Shown here one piece after another: positions 17,702-26,406 of a stretch of DNA of 51,644 nt. Made by a program: the position numbers and the translations under genes. Positions within the stretch are counted from its first letter, which is position 1. Each line of letters begins with the position of its first letter. Source of the stretch: JBFHDX01 sp041584475 (GTDB lineage: Bacteria > Pseudomonadota > Alphaproteobacteria > UBA8366 > JADFVY01); contig JBFHDX010000013.1 of assembly GCA_041584475.1 (NCBI GenBank), positions 1 through 51,644 of the forward strand. The letters run 5' to 3'. Below the pieces are notes generated by a model. That model was not told the origin of the DNA, did not search any database, and saw only the letters and a program-made list of their open reading frames with translations.

Positions 17702-18064
17702 ATGTCTTTGTTGCGTTTGTCTTTTGCGCTAGCGCTGACGGTTCTGACCGGTGCTCTCACGATACCGCTGATGGCGGAGGAAGCGCCGTTCGAGCCCGTT
17801 GCATTCACGGATGAGTTCCTGAACGATCCGGCAAACATCGAACGGGGCCGCGAGATCTGGGGCGAGCAATGCAAGCTCTGCCACGGCAAGACCGCGTACC
17901 CCGGAAAGGGCCCGAGGCTGAAGCCATACAAATACAAGCCGGATTTCGTCTACAAGCGGGTGACGAAGGGCTTCCGCGGCATGCCCGCGTGGGCGGAGGT
18001 TTACGACGAGTACGAGCGTATGGCCGTGACCGCGTTCATCATGAGCGATGCGTTCTCGAACTGA
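17702..18064 (+). CDS. Secreted monohaem cytochrome c
   Basis: A small periplasmic c-type cytochrome of about 120 residues. A signal peptide (LRLSFALALTVLTGALTIPLMA) precedes the mature start EEAPFEP. The haem-binding motif is CKLCHG (Cys57, Cys60, His61 from the ATG at 17702), and the likely axial Met94 lies in FRGMPAW. Start choice is unclear: the strong GGAGGAG site at 17695-17701 touches this ATG directly, so translation may start at TTG 17708 or 17711, six to nine bases later, or at GTG 17690. Next to a quinoprotein dehydrogenase it is the obvious electron acceptor (inference). Haem attachment would need the Ccm system encoded downstream. Confidence 0.88.
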   Translation: MSLLRLSFALALTVLTGALTIPLMAEEAPFEPVAFTDEFLNDPANIERGREIWGEQCKLCHGKTAYPGKGPRLKPYKYKPDFVYKRVTKGFRGMPAWAEVYDEYERMAVTAFIMSDAFSN

Positions 18065-18156
18065 CGTCGCGGCATGCTCGTGCACGGGGCGGCAACCCGG
18101 CGCGTGTGAGCCTGGATCGGTGTCGGTGGCGCCGAAACGGTTCGGAGGGTGAAGCG

Positions 18157-19362
18157 ATGCGGCCCGAGCCGGCACGTGACGTCCACCTGACCTACTGTTC
18201 CAACATCCACCCTGGAGAAACCTGGGACGAGGTCCGGGCGCAGCTCGACCGCCACGCGCCGAAGGTCAAGGCGCGTGTCGCGCCGGAGCAAGAATTCGGC
18301 ATCGGCTTGCGGCTTTCCGCCATCGCCGCAGCGCAGCTCGCGGAGCCGGGCACGCTTGCGGAATTCAGGGATTTCCTGGCTCGCGAGCGCCTTTACGTGT
18401 TCACCATCAATGGATTTCCCTACGGCGAATTCCACGGCGCTCCGGTCAAGGAAAAGGTCTACCTGCCGGACTGGCGCGACGAGGCGCGGCTCGACTACAG
18501 CAACCTGCTGGCCGACATCATGGCTGACCTTCTGCCGGATGCCGGCGATTTGAACGGCAGCATCAGCACGGTCCCGGGGGCCTTCAAGCCGGCTGTCCGG
18601 GGCCTGCGCGACGTCTCGGCGATGGCGGCCAATCTGGTACGCCACGCCGCCTATCTCGCCGCCCTGCGCGAACGGACGGGCCGGACGGTCACGCTCGAGC
18701 TCGAACCGGAGCCGTGCTGTTACATCGAGACAATCGACGAGTCGGTCGTCTTCTTTCGCGAGCATCTGTTTTCCAAGGGCGCAGTGTCCCACATGGCCGA
18801 CCTGACGGGGCTGCGCAGGCGGGATGCCGAGGCTGCTCTGCGCCGGCATCTCGGGGTCTGCCTCGACCTCTGCCACGCGGCGGTCGAGTTCGAGGATCCG
18901 GCGCAGGCGCTGGCAGCACTGCAGGATGCCGGCATCCGCGTCGGCAAGATGCAGATCAGTGCTGGGCTCCGCTTTCCGTCGGTCGACGCCGGAACGATCG
19001 ATCTGTTGCGGCCGTTCGCAGACAAGGTGTATCTACACCAGGTGGTCGAGCGCTCGGCGGACGCGTTGCGCCGCTATGTCGATTTACCCGAGGCGTTTGC
19101 GGCGGCCGTCGGCAGGAACGAGCCCCGGGAATGGCGGGTGCACTTTCACGTGCCGATTTTCCTGGACGATCTCGGCAGCTTTTCGACGACGCAGGACTTC
19201 ATTCGCGTCGTGCTCGGGGAGCACCGCAAGACGCCGGTCAGCCCGCATCTGGAGGTAGAGACGTACACGTGGGACGTGTTGCCGCCGGAATATCGCAATG
19301 TCGACGTGGTTGCGGCGATCTCCCGCGAGCTCGAATGGGTGCGCGACCGACTCGTTTGTTGA
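18157..19362 (+). CDS. eboE: EboE, TIM-barrel metabolite traffic protein
   Basis: A 401-residue protein of the sugar phosphate isomerase/epimerase (xylose isomerase-like TIM barrel) superfamily matching EboE. Typical blocks are HLTYCSNIHPGETWDEV at the N-terminus, FTINGFPYGEFHG, STVPGAFKP, TLELEPEPCCYIET, GVCLDLCHAAVEFE and VHFHVPIFLDDLG, with VETYTWDVLP near the end. Conserved His, Glu and Asp in these blocks could bind a metal. The open frame extends upstream to 17869 in a different reading frame from the cytochrome, but ATG 18157 has GGAGG eight bases before it and starts at the family N-terminus. A hairpin lies between it and eboA. Confidence 0.92.
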   Translation: MRPEPARDVHLTYCSNIHPGETWDEVRAQLDRHAPKVKARVAPEQEFGIGLRLSAIAAAQLAEPGTLAEFRDFLARERLYVFTINGFPYGEFHGAPVKEKVYLPDWRDEARLDYSNLLADIMADLLPDAGDLNGSISTVPGAFKPAVRGLRDVSAMAANLVRHAAYLAALRERTGRTVTLELEPEPCCYIETIDESVVFFREHLFSKGAVSHMADLTGLRRRDAEAALRRHLGVCLDLCHAAVEFEDPAQALAALQDAGIRVGKMQISAGLRFPSVDAGTIDLLRPFADKVYLHQVVERSADALRRYVDLPEAFAAAVGRNEPREWRVHFHVPIFLDDLGSFSTTQDFIRVVLGEHRKTPVSPHLEVETYTWDVLPPEYRNVDVVAAISRELEWVRDRLVC

Positions 19363-19364
19363 AG

Positions 19365-19383
19365 CACCGGCGTGGCGCCGGTG
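19365..19383 (+). other. Intercistronic hairpin between eboE and eboA
   Basis: CACCGGCG (19365-19372) pairs perfectly with CGCCGGTG (19376-19383) over a three-base loop, starting just after the eboE stop. There is no T run, so it more likely affects message stability or the balance of eboE and eboA than termination. Confidence 0.5.
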
Positions 19384-19397
19384 ATGGGCTGGAGACA

Positions 19398-20279
19398 ATG
19401 GACCCCGACGTGCATTCGTCGCTTGAGCTTCTCCGCGGGTGGCTCGCCCGGCAGCTGGACGAGCCCGCGGCGGCGTGGCTCGACGAGCAGCTCGCTGCCG
19501 CCGGGACCGATGATCGCCGTCTCTACCTGGCGATCGGCCTGGCGCCGCGCAAGCTCGGCAAAGGTGATCTGGATCTCGAGGCCGACGATTACGCCGCCGC
19601 GGCCGCGGTGCGGCCGGGATGGGATCCCTCCGGCTGGAGCATCGACCAGGCGGCCCGCATTGCGCTGCTGCTGGTGGCGTCGGCGGATACCGGTTCGTTT
19701 GCCACGAAGTTCGAACAATTATGCACGACCGCCGATGTCCGCGAGCTCATTGCCTTCTATCGGGGATTGCCGCTCTATCCGGCGCCCGAACGTTACGTTG
19801 GGCGGGCGGCCGAAGGCGTGCGCACCAACATGAAGGCGGTGTTCGAGGCGATCGCCCACCGCAATCCGTATCCGGCCGAACAGTTCAGCGAGCATGTCTG
19901 GAACCATATGGTTCTGAAGGCGGTGTTCATCGGCAGCGCCCTCCATCCGATCCAGGGTTTCGACCGGCGGCGCAACGGCGAGCTCGCGCGGACACTGATC
20001 GATTACGCGCACGAACGCTGGGCGGCCGGGCGCGACATCACGCCGGAACTCTGGCGTGCCGTCGGCCCCTTCGTCGACGCCTCGATGCACGACGATTTCC
20101 GGCGGGTGCTCAGAGACGGCACGCCGCTCGAGCGCCAGGCCGCGGTGCTCGCGCTTCGCGAGCGCCCCGATGCCGGTGCCGGACCTCTGCTCGACCGCGA
20201 GGGCGATCTGGTCGCTGCGGTTGATAGCGGCCGCGTTTCTTGGGAGACTGTCTATCAGCAGATCGCAAAACCACAATAA
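19398..20279 (+). CDS. eboA: EboA family metabolite traffic protein
   Basis: A 293-residue, mostly helical, soluble protein with the EboA family pattern. It has no known catalytic motif. Recognisable blocks are RRLYLAIGLAPRKLGK, GWSIDQAARIALLL, LPLYPAPERYVGRAAEGVRTNM and the strongly conserved HVWNHMVLKAVFIGSAL, followed by DYAHERWAAGR and WETVYQQIA. EboA is the family-defining member of the ebo cluster; its biochemical activity is unknown. The ATG at 19398 is preceded by GGAG. eboB begins 28 bases after its stop. Confidence 0.92.
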   Translation: MDPDVHSSLELLRGWLARQLDEPAAAWLDEQLAAAGTDDRRLYLAIGLAPRKLGKGDLDLEADDYAAAAAVRPGWDPSGWSIDQAARIALLLVASADTGSFATKFEQLCTTADVRELIAFYRGLPLYPAPERYVGRAAEGVRTNMKAVFEAIAHRNPYPAEQFSEHVWNHMVLKAVFIGSALHPIQGFDRRRNGELARTLIDYAHERWAAGRDITPELWRAVGPFVDASMHDDFRRVLRDGTPLERQAAVLALRERPDAGAGPLLDREGDLVAAVDSGRVSWETVYQQIAKPQ

Positions 20280-20307
20280 GAATAATGAATTGGAAGAGGA
20301 AACGAAG

Positions 20308-21222
20308 ATGAGGATCATCGACCCGCATATCCATATGAGCGCCCGGACCACGGACGACTACGAAGCGATGGCGGCGGCGGGGGTCGTTGCGGTCATCGAG
20401 CCGGCCTTCTGGCTGGGGCAGCCGCGAACCAACGTCGGCAGCTTCATCGACTACTATTCGTCGCTGGTCGGCTGGGAGCGCTTTCGGGCCGCCCAGTTCG
20501 GAATCGCCCATTACTGCACGATCGGCCTCAACAGCAAGGAGGCCAACAACGAAGCCCTGGCCGAGCAGGTCATGGACCTGCTGCCGCGCTTCCTCACGAA
20601 GGAGGGCGTCGTTGCCGTCGGCGAGATCGGCTACGACGAGCAGACGGAGCTCGAGGACCGCTATTTCAGGGCACAACTCGAGCTGGCCAGGGAATTGGAC
20701 ATGGTGGTGATGATTCACACGCCGCACCGCGACAAGAAGAAGGGCACATCGAGATCGATGGATGTCTGCGTCGAGCAGGGGCTCGATCCGTCGCGCGTCG
20801 TCATCGACCACAACAACGAGGAGACGGTGCGCGAAGTGCTCGACCGGGGTTTCTGGGCCGCCTTCACGATCTATCCCAAGACGAAAATGGGCAACGAGCG
20901 GATGGTCGAAGTCGTCCGCCAGTACGGCTCGGAGCGCATCATCGTCGATTCGAGCGCCGACTGGGGCGTCTCCGATCCGCTCGCCGTCCCCAAGGTCGCC
21001 CGGCTGATGATTTCGCGTGGCATCGCCGAGCACGACGTGCATATGTCGTGCTACCAGAACGCGCTGGATGCCTACGGGCAGAGCGGCCAAATGCGGGAAC
21101 AGGACTGGCTGGACCCGGCACCGATCGACCAGCGAACGCTGTTCGAGGGCAACTCGGTCCTGCGCGGCCAGCCGCCACGCGTCGACGAGCCGGAGGCGGA
21201 AAAGGACGTTGCCCTCGGCTGA
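20308..21222 (+). CDS. eboB: EboB, TatD-family metal-dependent hydrolase
   Basis: A 304-residue amidohydrolase-fold protein. All expected metal-site residues are visible: His7 and His9 in DPHIHMS, Glu106 in VGEIGYDEQ, His137 in MIHTPH, His168 in IDHNNEE and Asp214 in IVDSSADWG. It should therefore be an active metallohydrolase. Housekeeping TatD proteins are nucleases, but this one ends the eboE-A-B operon and matches EboB, so its substrate is probably the ebo metabolite (inference). A GGAAGAGGAA site precedes the ATG. It converges on ccmI with a 181-base gap in which I see nothing clear. Confidence 0.92.
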   Translation: MRIIDPHIHMSARTTDDYEAMAAAGVVAVIEPAFWLGQPRTNVGSFIDYYSSLVGWERFRAAQFGIAHYCTIGLNSKEANNEALAEQVMDLLPRFLTKEGVVAVGEIGYDEQTELEDRYFRAQLELARELDMVVMIHTPHRDKKKGTSRSMDVCVEQGLDPSRVVIDHNNEETVREVLDRGFWAAFTIYPKTKMGNERMVEVVRQYGSERIIVDSSADWGVSDPLAVPKVARLMISRGIAEHDVHMSCYQNALDAYGQSGQMREQDWLDPAPIDQRTLFEGNSVLRGQPPRVDEPEAEKDVALG

Positions 21223-21403
21223 CGCCGTCCGGCGCACGGCGCGATGCCTGTCCTCGAGGACGAGGCACGCCGTTCGACGCCGAAATTCCGATCGTCAATG
21301 CCGGTACCGGTGCCCGCGGGCTCGTCGCTCGCTTCGCCGGCCGTGACGCGAGGGTCGAGACCGCCATTCTTAGAGCGGAAGCCGAAGTCGGCGGCCTGCG
21401 CGC

Positions 21404-23065
21404 TCAGCCGCCGGTCAGCTCGTCGATCCGCTGGCGCAGCAGGGGACGATCGGGGTTGCCCTCCGGGATCTGCCCGTAGAGCTTCTCGAGCAGGTCGCGG
21501 GCCCGCTCCCTGTTTCCGGCCTTGGCTTCGGCCTGGCCGACGAACCACAACGCCTCGGAGTGGTCGGGGTCGAGTTCGAGCACCTTGCGCATCAGCGTGG
21601 TCGTCTCGTCGGACTCGATACCGCCGTTCGCGTCGCGCACCGCTCGTGCGTACAGCGTGACGATCTCCGGGTTGTCCGGCGCCATCGCCATCGCTCGCGC
21701 CATCGCGTCGCGTGCTTTGTCGAGTTCGCCCAACACCCCGTACGACCGGCCGAGCATGACCCAGCCTTCGAGATCGTCCGGCTCCTGCTCGAGCCGCGCG
21801 GCGAGCCGCGCCACCATCGCCGTCATGTCCGATCCACCCTGTCCGCTCCGCGGGTGGGCTTCGGCGATTCCCGGCGCATCGAGCCCCAGTTCGCCGGCGA
21901 GGCTAGCGAGCTGCTGCTGCGGCGCAGGCGCCTCGGCAAAGATCTCCAGCGCCCGCTTGAGCACGCGCTGCGCCTCCTCGCGGTCGCCCAGCACCGTGCG
22001 TGCGCGGATCAGCCGCTGCCAGCCCTCGAGGTCCATCGGGTCGTCTTCGAGCCGCGCCGCAAGGCCGTCCGTCATCTCGCGGATCATCGCTTCGCGCTCC
22101 TCGGGGCTCATCGACGCCATCGCTTCGCGCTGCTCGGGCGTGAGCGCCGGTGCCTGCGCGGCCGGCGGCGCGGCGGGTCGCGGCTCGGGCATCACGGCGG
22201 CGACGTCCCGCCCGAGATCCTGGGCGGCCTGCGTCAGCCGCTCGCGCACCGGGTCGAGCCAAGGCGCGTCGGCGGGCGTATCGCGGATCAGCGCTGCCCA
22301 GCCGTCCAGCGCCTCTTGCGTCCGTCCCGCCTGATAGTCGGCCAGCGCCAGGTAATACCGCGCCCGCGCGTCGTCCGGCCGCTGCGCCAGTGCGGCCCGC
22401 AACACCTCTTGAGCCTCCACGGTGACGACGCCGCCTGCCGCCATGGTCAAGGCTTCGCCGAACTCGGAGTTGAGCAGCGGCGTCACCGGCAGCAGTTCGC
22501 GCGCACGGCGGAACGCCGCGACGGCTTCGCCGTACTGTTCGTCGTTCTTCAGCACCATGCCGAGATGCTGCCACGCTTGGCCGTCACCCGGCTCTTCGGC
22601 AACCCGCGCCCTGAGCTGTGCGACGAGTTGGCGCATGGTGTCGTCGCCCTGCTGGTCGGGCGCGAGATCGGTGCGCGACGCGAGCGGCATGTCCGGGGCG
22701 CCGGGCTCTCCGACCTCCAGATAGAGAACGATCGTGCCGAGCGGAATGATGATCGCCAGCGCAGCTGCAAGCAGCTGCGCCATCTTCGCGTTCGCGAAGC
22801 CCGTGCGACCGGTTTCCGACGCTTCCTTCAGCCGCGCGTCGGCGGCGAGGATGCGGCGCGCGATCTCGGTGCGCGCTGCTTCCAGCTCATCGCTGTTGAT
22901 GAGACCCCGCGCGTGGTCGCGCTCGAGCTCGGCGATCTGGTCACGGTAGACCTCGAGGTCGAATTCGGCCGACCGGCCGTCGGCGTGCCGTCGGCGCAGC
23001 AGGGGCAGGGCGACGGCGCACGCCGTGGCGACGGTCAGGAGGCCGGCGATCAACCAGAAAATCAT
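21404..23065 (-). CDS. ccmI: Cytochrome c maturation protein CcmI (apocytochrome chaperone)
   Basis: A 553-residue inner-membrane protein with two N-terminal membrane helices (about residues 2-22 and 96-117) flanking a cytoplasmic coiled segment (EVYRDQIAELERDHARGLI, the CcmI hallmark). A large periplasmic TPR region follows, with repeats near residues 160-275 and 335-545. CcmI holds apocytochromes c for haem ligation by CcmF/CcmH. A Pro/Ala-rich linker near residue 300 separates the TPR blocks. Its only cysteine is in the first helix, so it does not contain a fused CcmH thiol motif. It is last in the operon, 31 bases after ccmG. Confidence 0.92.
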   Translation of the reverse strand: MIFWLIAGLLTVATACAVALPLLRRRHADGRSAEFDLEVYRDQIAELERDHARGLINSDELEAARTEIARRILAADARLKEASETGRTGFANAKMAQLLAAALAIIIPLGTIVLYLEVGEPGAPDMPLASRTDLAPDQQGDDTMRQLVAQLRARVAEEPGDGQAWQHLGMVLKNDEQYGEAVAAFRRARELLPVTPLLNSEFGEALTMAAGGVVTVEAQEVLRAALAQRPDDARARYYLALADYQAGRTQEALDGWAALIRDTPADAPWLDPVRERLTQAAQDLGRDVAAVMPEPRPAAPPAAQAPALTPEQREAMASMSPEEREAMIREMTDGLAARLEDDPMDLEGWQRLIRARTVLGDREEAQRVLKRALEIFAEAPAPQQQLASLAGELGLDAPGIAEAHPRSGQGGSDMTAMVARLAARLEQEPDDLEGWVMLGRSYGVLGELDKARDAMARAMAMAPDNPEIVTLYARAVRDANGGIESDETTTLMRKVLELDPDHSEALWFVGQAEAKAGNRERARDLLEKLYGQIPEGNPDRPLLRQRIDELTGG

Positions 23066-23096
23066 GCAGCTTGGTCCTTTTGACGACGGCGGACGG

Positions 23097-23633
23097 TCAT
23101 TCGGCCTGCAGGTCGCGGATCAGCGGCTTCACGGTCTCCTCGATCACCTCGGAGAACATCGGACCGACATGCTTGTAGCGGATGCGGCCCGACTTATCGA
23201 CGAGGTACGTCTCGGGCACGCCGTACACCCCCCAGTCGATGCCGACGCGGCCGCTCAGATCGTGGCCGATCCGCGCGTAAGGATTGCCCAGCTCGGCGAG
23301 CCACGCGATCGCATCGGCCTTCTTGTCCTTCCAGTTGAGACCGTATACCGGAAGCACGCCGTCCTCGGACAGTCGGTTGATGAGCGGGTGTTCGGCCCGG
23401 CACGGAATGCACCAGGAGGCGAAAACATTGACCATCACCACCTCGCCGCCGAAATCGGCCGTCGCCAGGGCCGGCACCGCGTCGAGCAGCGGCGGCAGCT
23501 CGAATTCGGGCACCGGCTTGTCGATCAGCGCCGACGGGACGATGCGCGGATCCATTCCGAGGCCGATAACGAAATAGGCCGCGATGCCCGCGAAGACGAC
23601 CAGCGGCATCAGGAACAGGACGCGACGGACCAT
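23097..23633 (-). CDS. ccmG: Thiol:disulfide interchange protein CcmG/DsbE
   Basis: A 178-residue membrane-anchored periplasmic thioredoxin-like protein. One N-terminal helix (about residues 5-25) is followed by the thioredoxin fold with the active site WCIPC (Cys75, Cys78), then a cis-Pro region near VPETYLVDKSG typical of CcmG. It reduces apocytochrome c cysteines before haem attachment. It starts three bases after the ccmF stop. The usual next gene, ccmH, is missing and ccmI follows directly. Confidence 0.95.
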   Translation of the reverse strand: MVRRVLFLMPLVVFAGIAAYFVIGLGMDPRIVPSALIDKPVPEFELPPLLDAVPALATADFGGEVVMVNVFASWCIPCRAEHPLINRLSEDGVLPVYGLNWKDKKADAIAWLAELGNPYARIGHDLSGRVGIDWGVYGVPETYLVDKSGRIRYKHVGPMFSEVIEETVKPLIRDLQAE

Positions 23634-23636
23634 GCG

Positions 23637-25628
23637 CTATTCGGCTCCTGCCGGCTGCACGGCCACGGCCGGAGTCCGTCGCCGCGTCGGAGCACCGATG
23701 CGCAGCCTGCGGTCGCTCAGCGACAGCGTACCGCCGAGAATCATCAAGAGCGAGCCGACCCACATCCAGGGCACGAGCGGATTGTGGTAGATGCGCGTGA
23801 CCCAGGCATTCGTTCCGGACTTGTCGCCGATCACGGCGTAAAGGTCCTTCATAAGGGTGGTGTGGATCGCCGCCTCGGTAGTCTCGCGCTGCTGGACGAA
23901 ATAGCGCCGTTTCTCAGGCTCCATCACCGTGTACACATCACCCTCGCGGCGCACCGTGAAGGTGGCGCGCTCGGCGAAATAGTTCGGCCCGCGAAGGTTC
24001 CTCGCCCCCTCGAACGTGAACTCGTAGCCGGCCACATCGATCGTATCGCCCGGACGCATGACCTGGATCGCCTCGGTGCGCCACAGCGAGGCGCCGGTAA
24101 TGCCTGCAACCGCAATCGCCAGGCCCAAATGCGTCACCGTCATGCCCCAGGCAGACCGTGGCAGGCCGCGGGCGCGGCCCAGGCTCTTGGAAAAGGGCGC
24201 GCGGCCGATACCGATACGGTCGGCGAGTTCGATGACCGCCGATGCGGCAAGCCACGCGGCGAGCGCCATGCCGGCGACGCCGAGCACCGGTTTGCCCCAG
24301 GTGAGCCAGGCGGTGCCGAGCGCGACGACGATTGAAAAGGCGAGCGCAAATTTGAGGCGGGACAAGGCACCTGCCAGATCGCCGCGCTTCCAGGCCAGCA
24401 TCGGCCCGATGCCGGCGACAACGATCATCGGCACCATCAGGGGCACGAAGGTGGCGTTGAAGAAGGGCGGCCCGACCGAGACCTTGCCCAGCTCGAGCGC
24501 ATCGAGAAACAGCGGATAGAGCGTTCCCAGCAGCACCGTTACCGCGGCCGTCGACATCAAAAGATTGTTGAGCACCAGCCCGCCCTCGCGGCTGATCGGC
24601 CGGAACAGGCCGCCGGCCTGCATCGACGGCGCACGCAGTGCGAACAGGATCAGGCTGCCGCCGATGGCGATGATCAGCAGTAGCAGTATGAACAGGCCGC
24701 GCTCGGGATCGGTCGCGAAGGCATGGACCGAGGTCAGTACGCCCGAGCGCACGAGGAAGGTCCCGATCAGGCTGAGCGAGAAGCCGATGATCGCCAGCAG
24801 GATGGTCCACGCCTTGAGCGAGTCCCGCTTCTCGACGACGATCGCCGAGTGCAGGAGCGCGGTGGCGATGAGCCACGGCATGAACGAGGCGTTCTCGACC
24901 GGATCCCAGAACCAGAAGCCGCCCCAGCCGAGCTCGTAATAGGCCCACCAGCTGCCCAGCGCGATACCGGCGGTCAGGAACGCCCACGCGACGAGCGTCC
25001 ACGGCCGCACCCAGCGCGCCCAGGCGGCGTCGACCTTGCCCTCGATGAGCGCTGCGACCGCGAACGAGAACGCCGTCGACAGCCCGACATAGCCGGCATA
25101 GAGCATCGGCGGGTGGAAGGCGAGGCCCGGATCCTGCAAGAGCGGGTTCAGGTCGTTTCCGTCGAGCGGCGCCGGAAAGACCCGCTCGAACGGGTTGGAG
25201 GTCAGCAGCATGAACAGCAGGAAGCCGGCCGCGACGAGTGCCTGTACCGCCAGCACGCGCGCCTTGAGGGGCGGCGGCAGATTGCCGCCGAAGAGCGCGA
25301 TAAGCCCACCATAGAGCGCCAGGATCAGCACCCAGAGCACGAGCGAACCCTCGTGGTTTCCCCAGACGCCGCTGATCTTGTAGAGCAGGGGCTTCAGCGA
25401 GTGCGAGTTGGAAGCGACGTTCAGGACGCTGAAATCGCTGACAATAAAGGAATAGGTCAGCGCGGCGAACGCCAGCGATACGAGCACCAGCTGCGCCAGC
25501 GCCGCCGGTTTTGCCATGGCCATCATCGTCGCGTCGCGCCGTGCCGCGCCCACGATCGGGATGACGGCCTGCGCGGTCGCCACCATGAGGCTGAGGATCA
25601 GCGCGAAGTGTCCGAGTTCAGCGATCAT
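23637..25628 (-). CDS. ccmF: Haem lyase subunit CcmF
   Basis: A 663-residue polytopic inner-membrane protein (about 14-15 helices) of the haem handling protein family. The WWD domain is clear: WGGFWFWDPVENASFMPWL near residues 230-250. Conserved periplasmic His residues lie in WGNHEGS and FHPPMLYAGY. A large periplasmic loop sits near the C-terminus before the last helix. CcmF takes haem from holo-CcmE and ligates it to apocytochrome c together with CcmH/CcmI. It overlaps ccmE by four bases (ATGA). Confidence 0.96.
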   Translation of the reverse strand: MIAELGHFALILSLMVATAQAVIPIVGAARRDATMMAMAKPAALAQLVLVSLAFAALTYSFIVSDFSVLNVASNSHSLKPLLYKISGVWGNHEGSLVLWVLILALYGGLIALFGGNLPPPLKARVLAVQALVAAGFLLFMLLTSNPFERVFPAPLDGNDLNPLLQDPGLAFHPPMLYAGYVGLSTAFSFAVAALIEGKVDAAWARWVRPWTLVAWAFLTAGIALGSWWAYYELGWGGFWFWDPVENASFMPWLIATALLHSAIVVEKRDSLKAWTILLAIIGFSLSLIGTFLVRSGVLTSVHAFATDPERGLFILLLLIIAIGGSLILFALRAPSMQAGGLFRPISREGGLVLNNLLMSTAAVTVLLGTLYPLFLDALELGKVSVGPPFFNATFVPLMVPMIVVAGIGPMLAWKRGDLAGALSRLKFALAFSIVVALGTAWLTWGKPVLGVAGMALAAWLAASAVIELADRIGIGRAPFSKSLGRARGLPRSAWGMTVTHLGLAIAVAGITGASLWRTEAIQVMRPGDTIDVAGYEFTFEGARNLRGPNYFAERATFTVRREGDVYTVMEPEKRRYFVQQRETTEAAIHTTLMKDLYAVIGDKSGTNAWVTRIYHNPLVPWMWVGSLLMILGGTLSLSDRRLRIGAPTRRRTPAVAVQPAGAE

Positions 25629-26128
25629 TGGGCGTTCCCGTACTTGCCGTTCTCTTCCCAGCGCCCGGACTTGCGCAGCGCTTCCTCGACCTCGGTCGGC
25701 ATGTAGTTCTCGTCGTGCTTGGCGAGTACCTCGGTCGCCACCATCGTGCCGTTGGGCTCGAACGTTCCTTCGGCGACGACGCCCTGTCCCTCGCGGAACA
25801 GATCGGGGAGGATGCCGGTATAAAGGACGGGTACCGCGGCCGTCAGGTCGGTGATCACGAAACTCGTGGTCAGGCCGTCCGCCTGCTTCTGCACACTGCC
25901 TTCCTCGACGAGGCCGCCGAGCCGGACGCGCTGACCCGGATTGATCTGCCGCTCCGCAAGATCGCTCGGCGTGAGGAAGAATACGAGGCTGTCGTCGAAC
26001 GCGGTCAGCACGAGCGCCGCCGCGATTCCCAGCATCGTCATGCCGGTCAGCACGATGTAGAGCCGCTTGGTCTTGCGCGTGGCGGCGCGGCTCACCTTCC
26101 GCTTCGGCGGGGTCGTCGGTATTGTCAC
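25625..26128 (-). CDS. ccmE: Haem chaperone CcmE
   Basis: A 167-residue membrane-anchored periplasmic OB-fold protein that carries haem covalently. The haem-binding His138 is in the family motif AKHDENYMP. One membrane helix spans about residues 22-42. I use the GTG at 26126-26128 as start: it overlaps the ccmD stop (GTGA), giving MTIPTTPPKRK, the usual basic N-terminus; the longer open frame upstream runs through ccmD. The order ccmC-ccmD-ccmE-ccmF-ccmG is standard. Confidence 0.95.
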   Translation of the reverse strand: MTIPTTPPKRKVSRAATRKTKRLYIVLTGMTMLGIAAALVLTAFDDSLVFFLTPSDLAERQINPGQRVRLGGLVEEGSVQKQADGLTTSFVITDLTAAVPVLYTGILPDLFREGQGVVAEGTFEPNGTMVATEVLAKHDENYMPTEVEEALRKSGRWEENGKYGNAQ

Positions 26129-26322
26129 GTTTCCGCCTCCAGGATCTGCGTCGACGCCGCGCGCCGCTGCCCGCGGTCGCGGCGCAGCGAATCGACCAGC
26201 GACTCGCGCTGGCGCATGGTGCGCAGCGAAAGCACGAGGAGACCGGTCAGCAGCACCGCTGCGACCGCGTATGTCGGCCATATGAAGGCGGCATATCCGC
26301 CCATCGCGAGATATTCAGTCAT
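26125..26322 (-). CDS. ccmD: Haem exporter protein CcmD
   Basis: A 65-residue single-pass membrane protein (helix about residues 9-33, containing GGYAAFIWPTYAVAAVLL) with a charged cytoplasmic tail, fitting CcmD. It is needed for release of holo-CcmE from the CcmABC complex. Position between ccmC and ccmE, with a four-base overlap with ccmE, supports the assignment. The 84 bases between it and ccmC hold nothing clear. Confidence 0.93.
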   Translation of the reverse strand: MTEYLAMGGYAAFIWPTYAVAAVLLTGLLVLSLRTMRQRESLVDSLRRDRGQRRAASTQILEAET

Positions 26323-26406
26323 CGGTTCACCGAAAGTAGGATGATCGCGCCGGAGATCGAGTCGAAGCGGCGCACGAGACTCGGGGTCGATTTCGCGGCG
26401 GCACGA

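Noticed and set aside
20308..21222. Housekeeping TatD nuclease
   Set aside because: The metal site alone would allow it, but position at the end of eboE-A-B and sequence pattern favour EboB.
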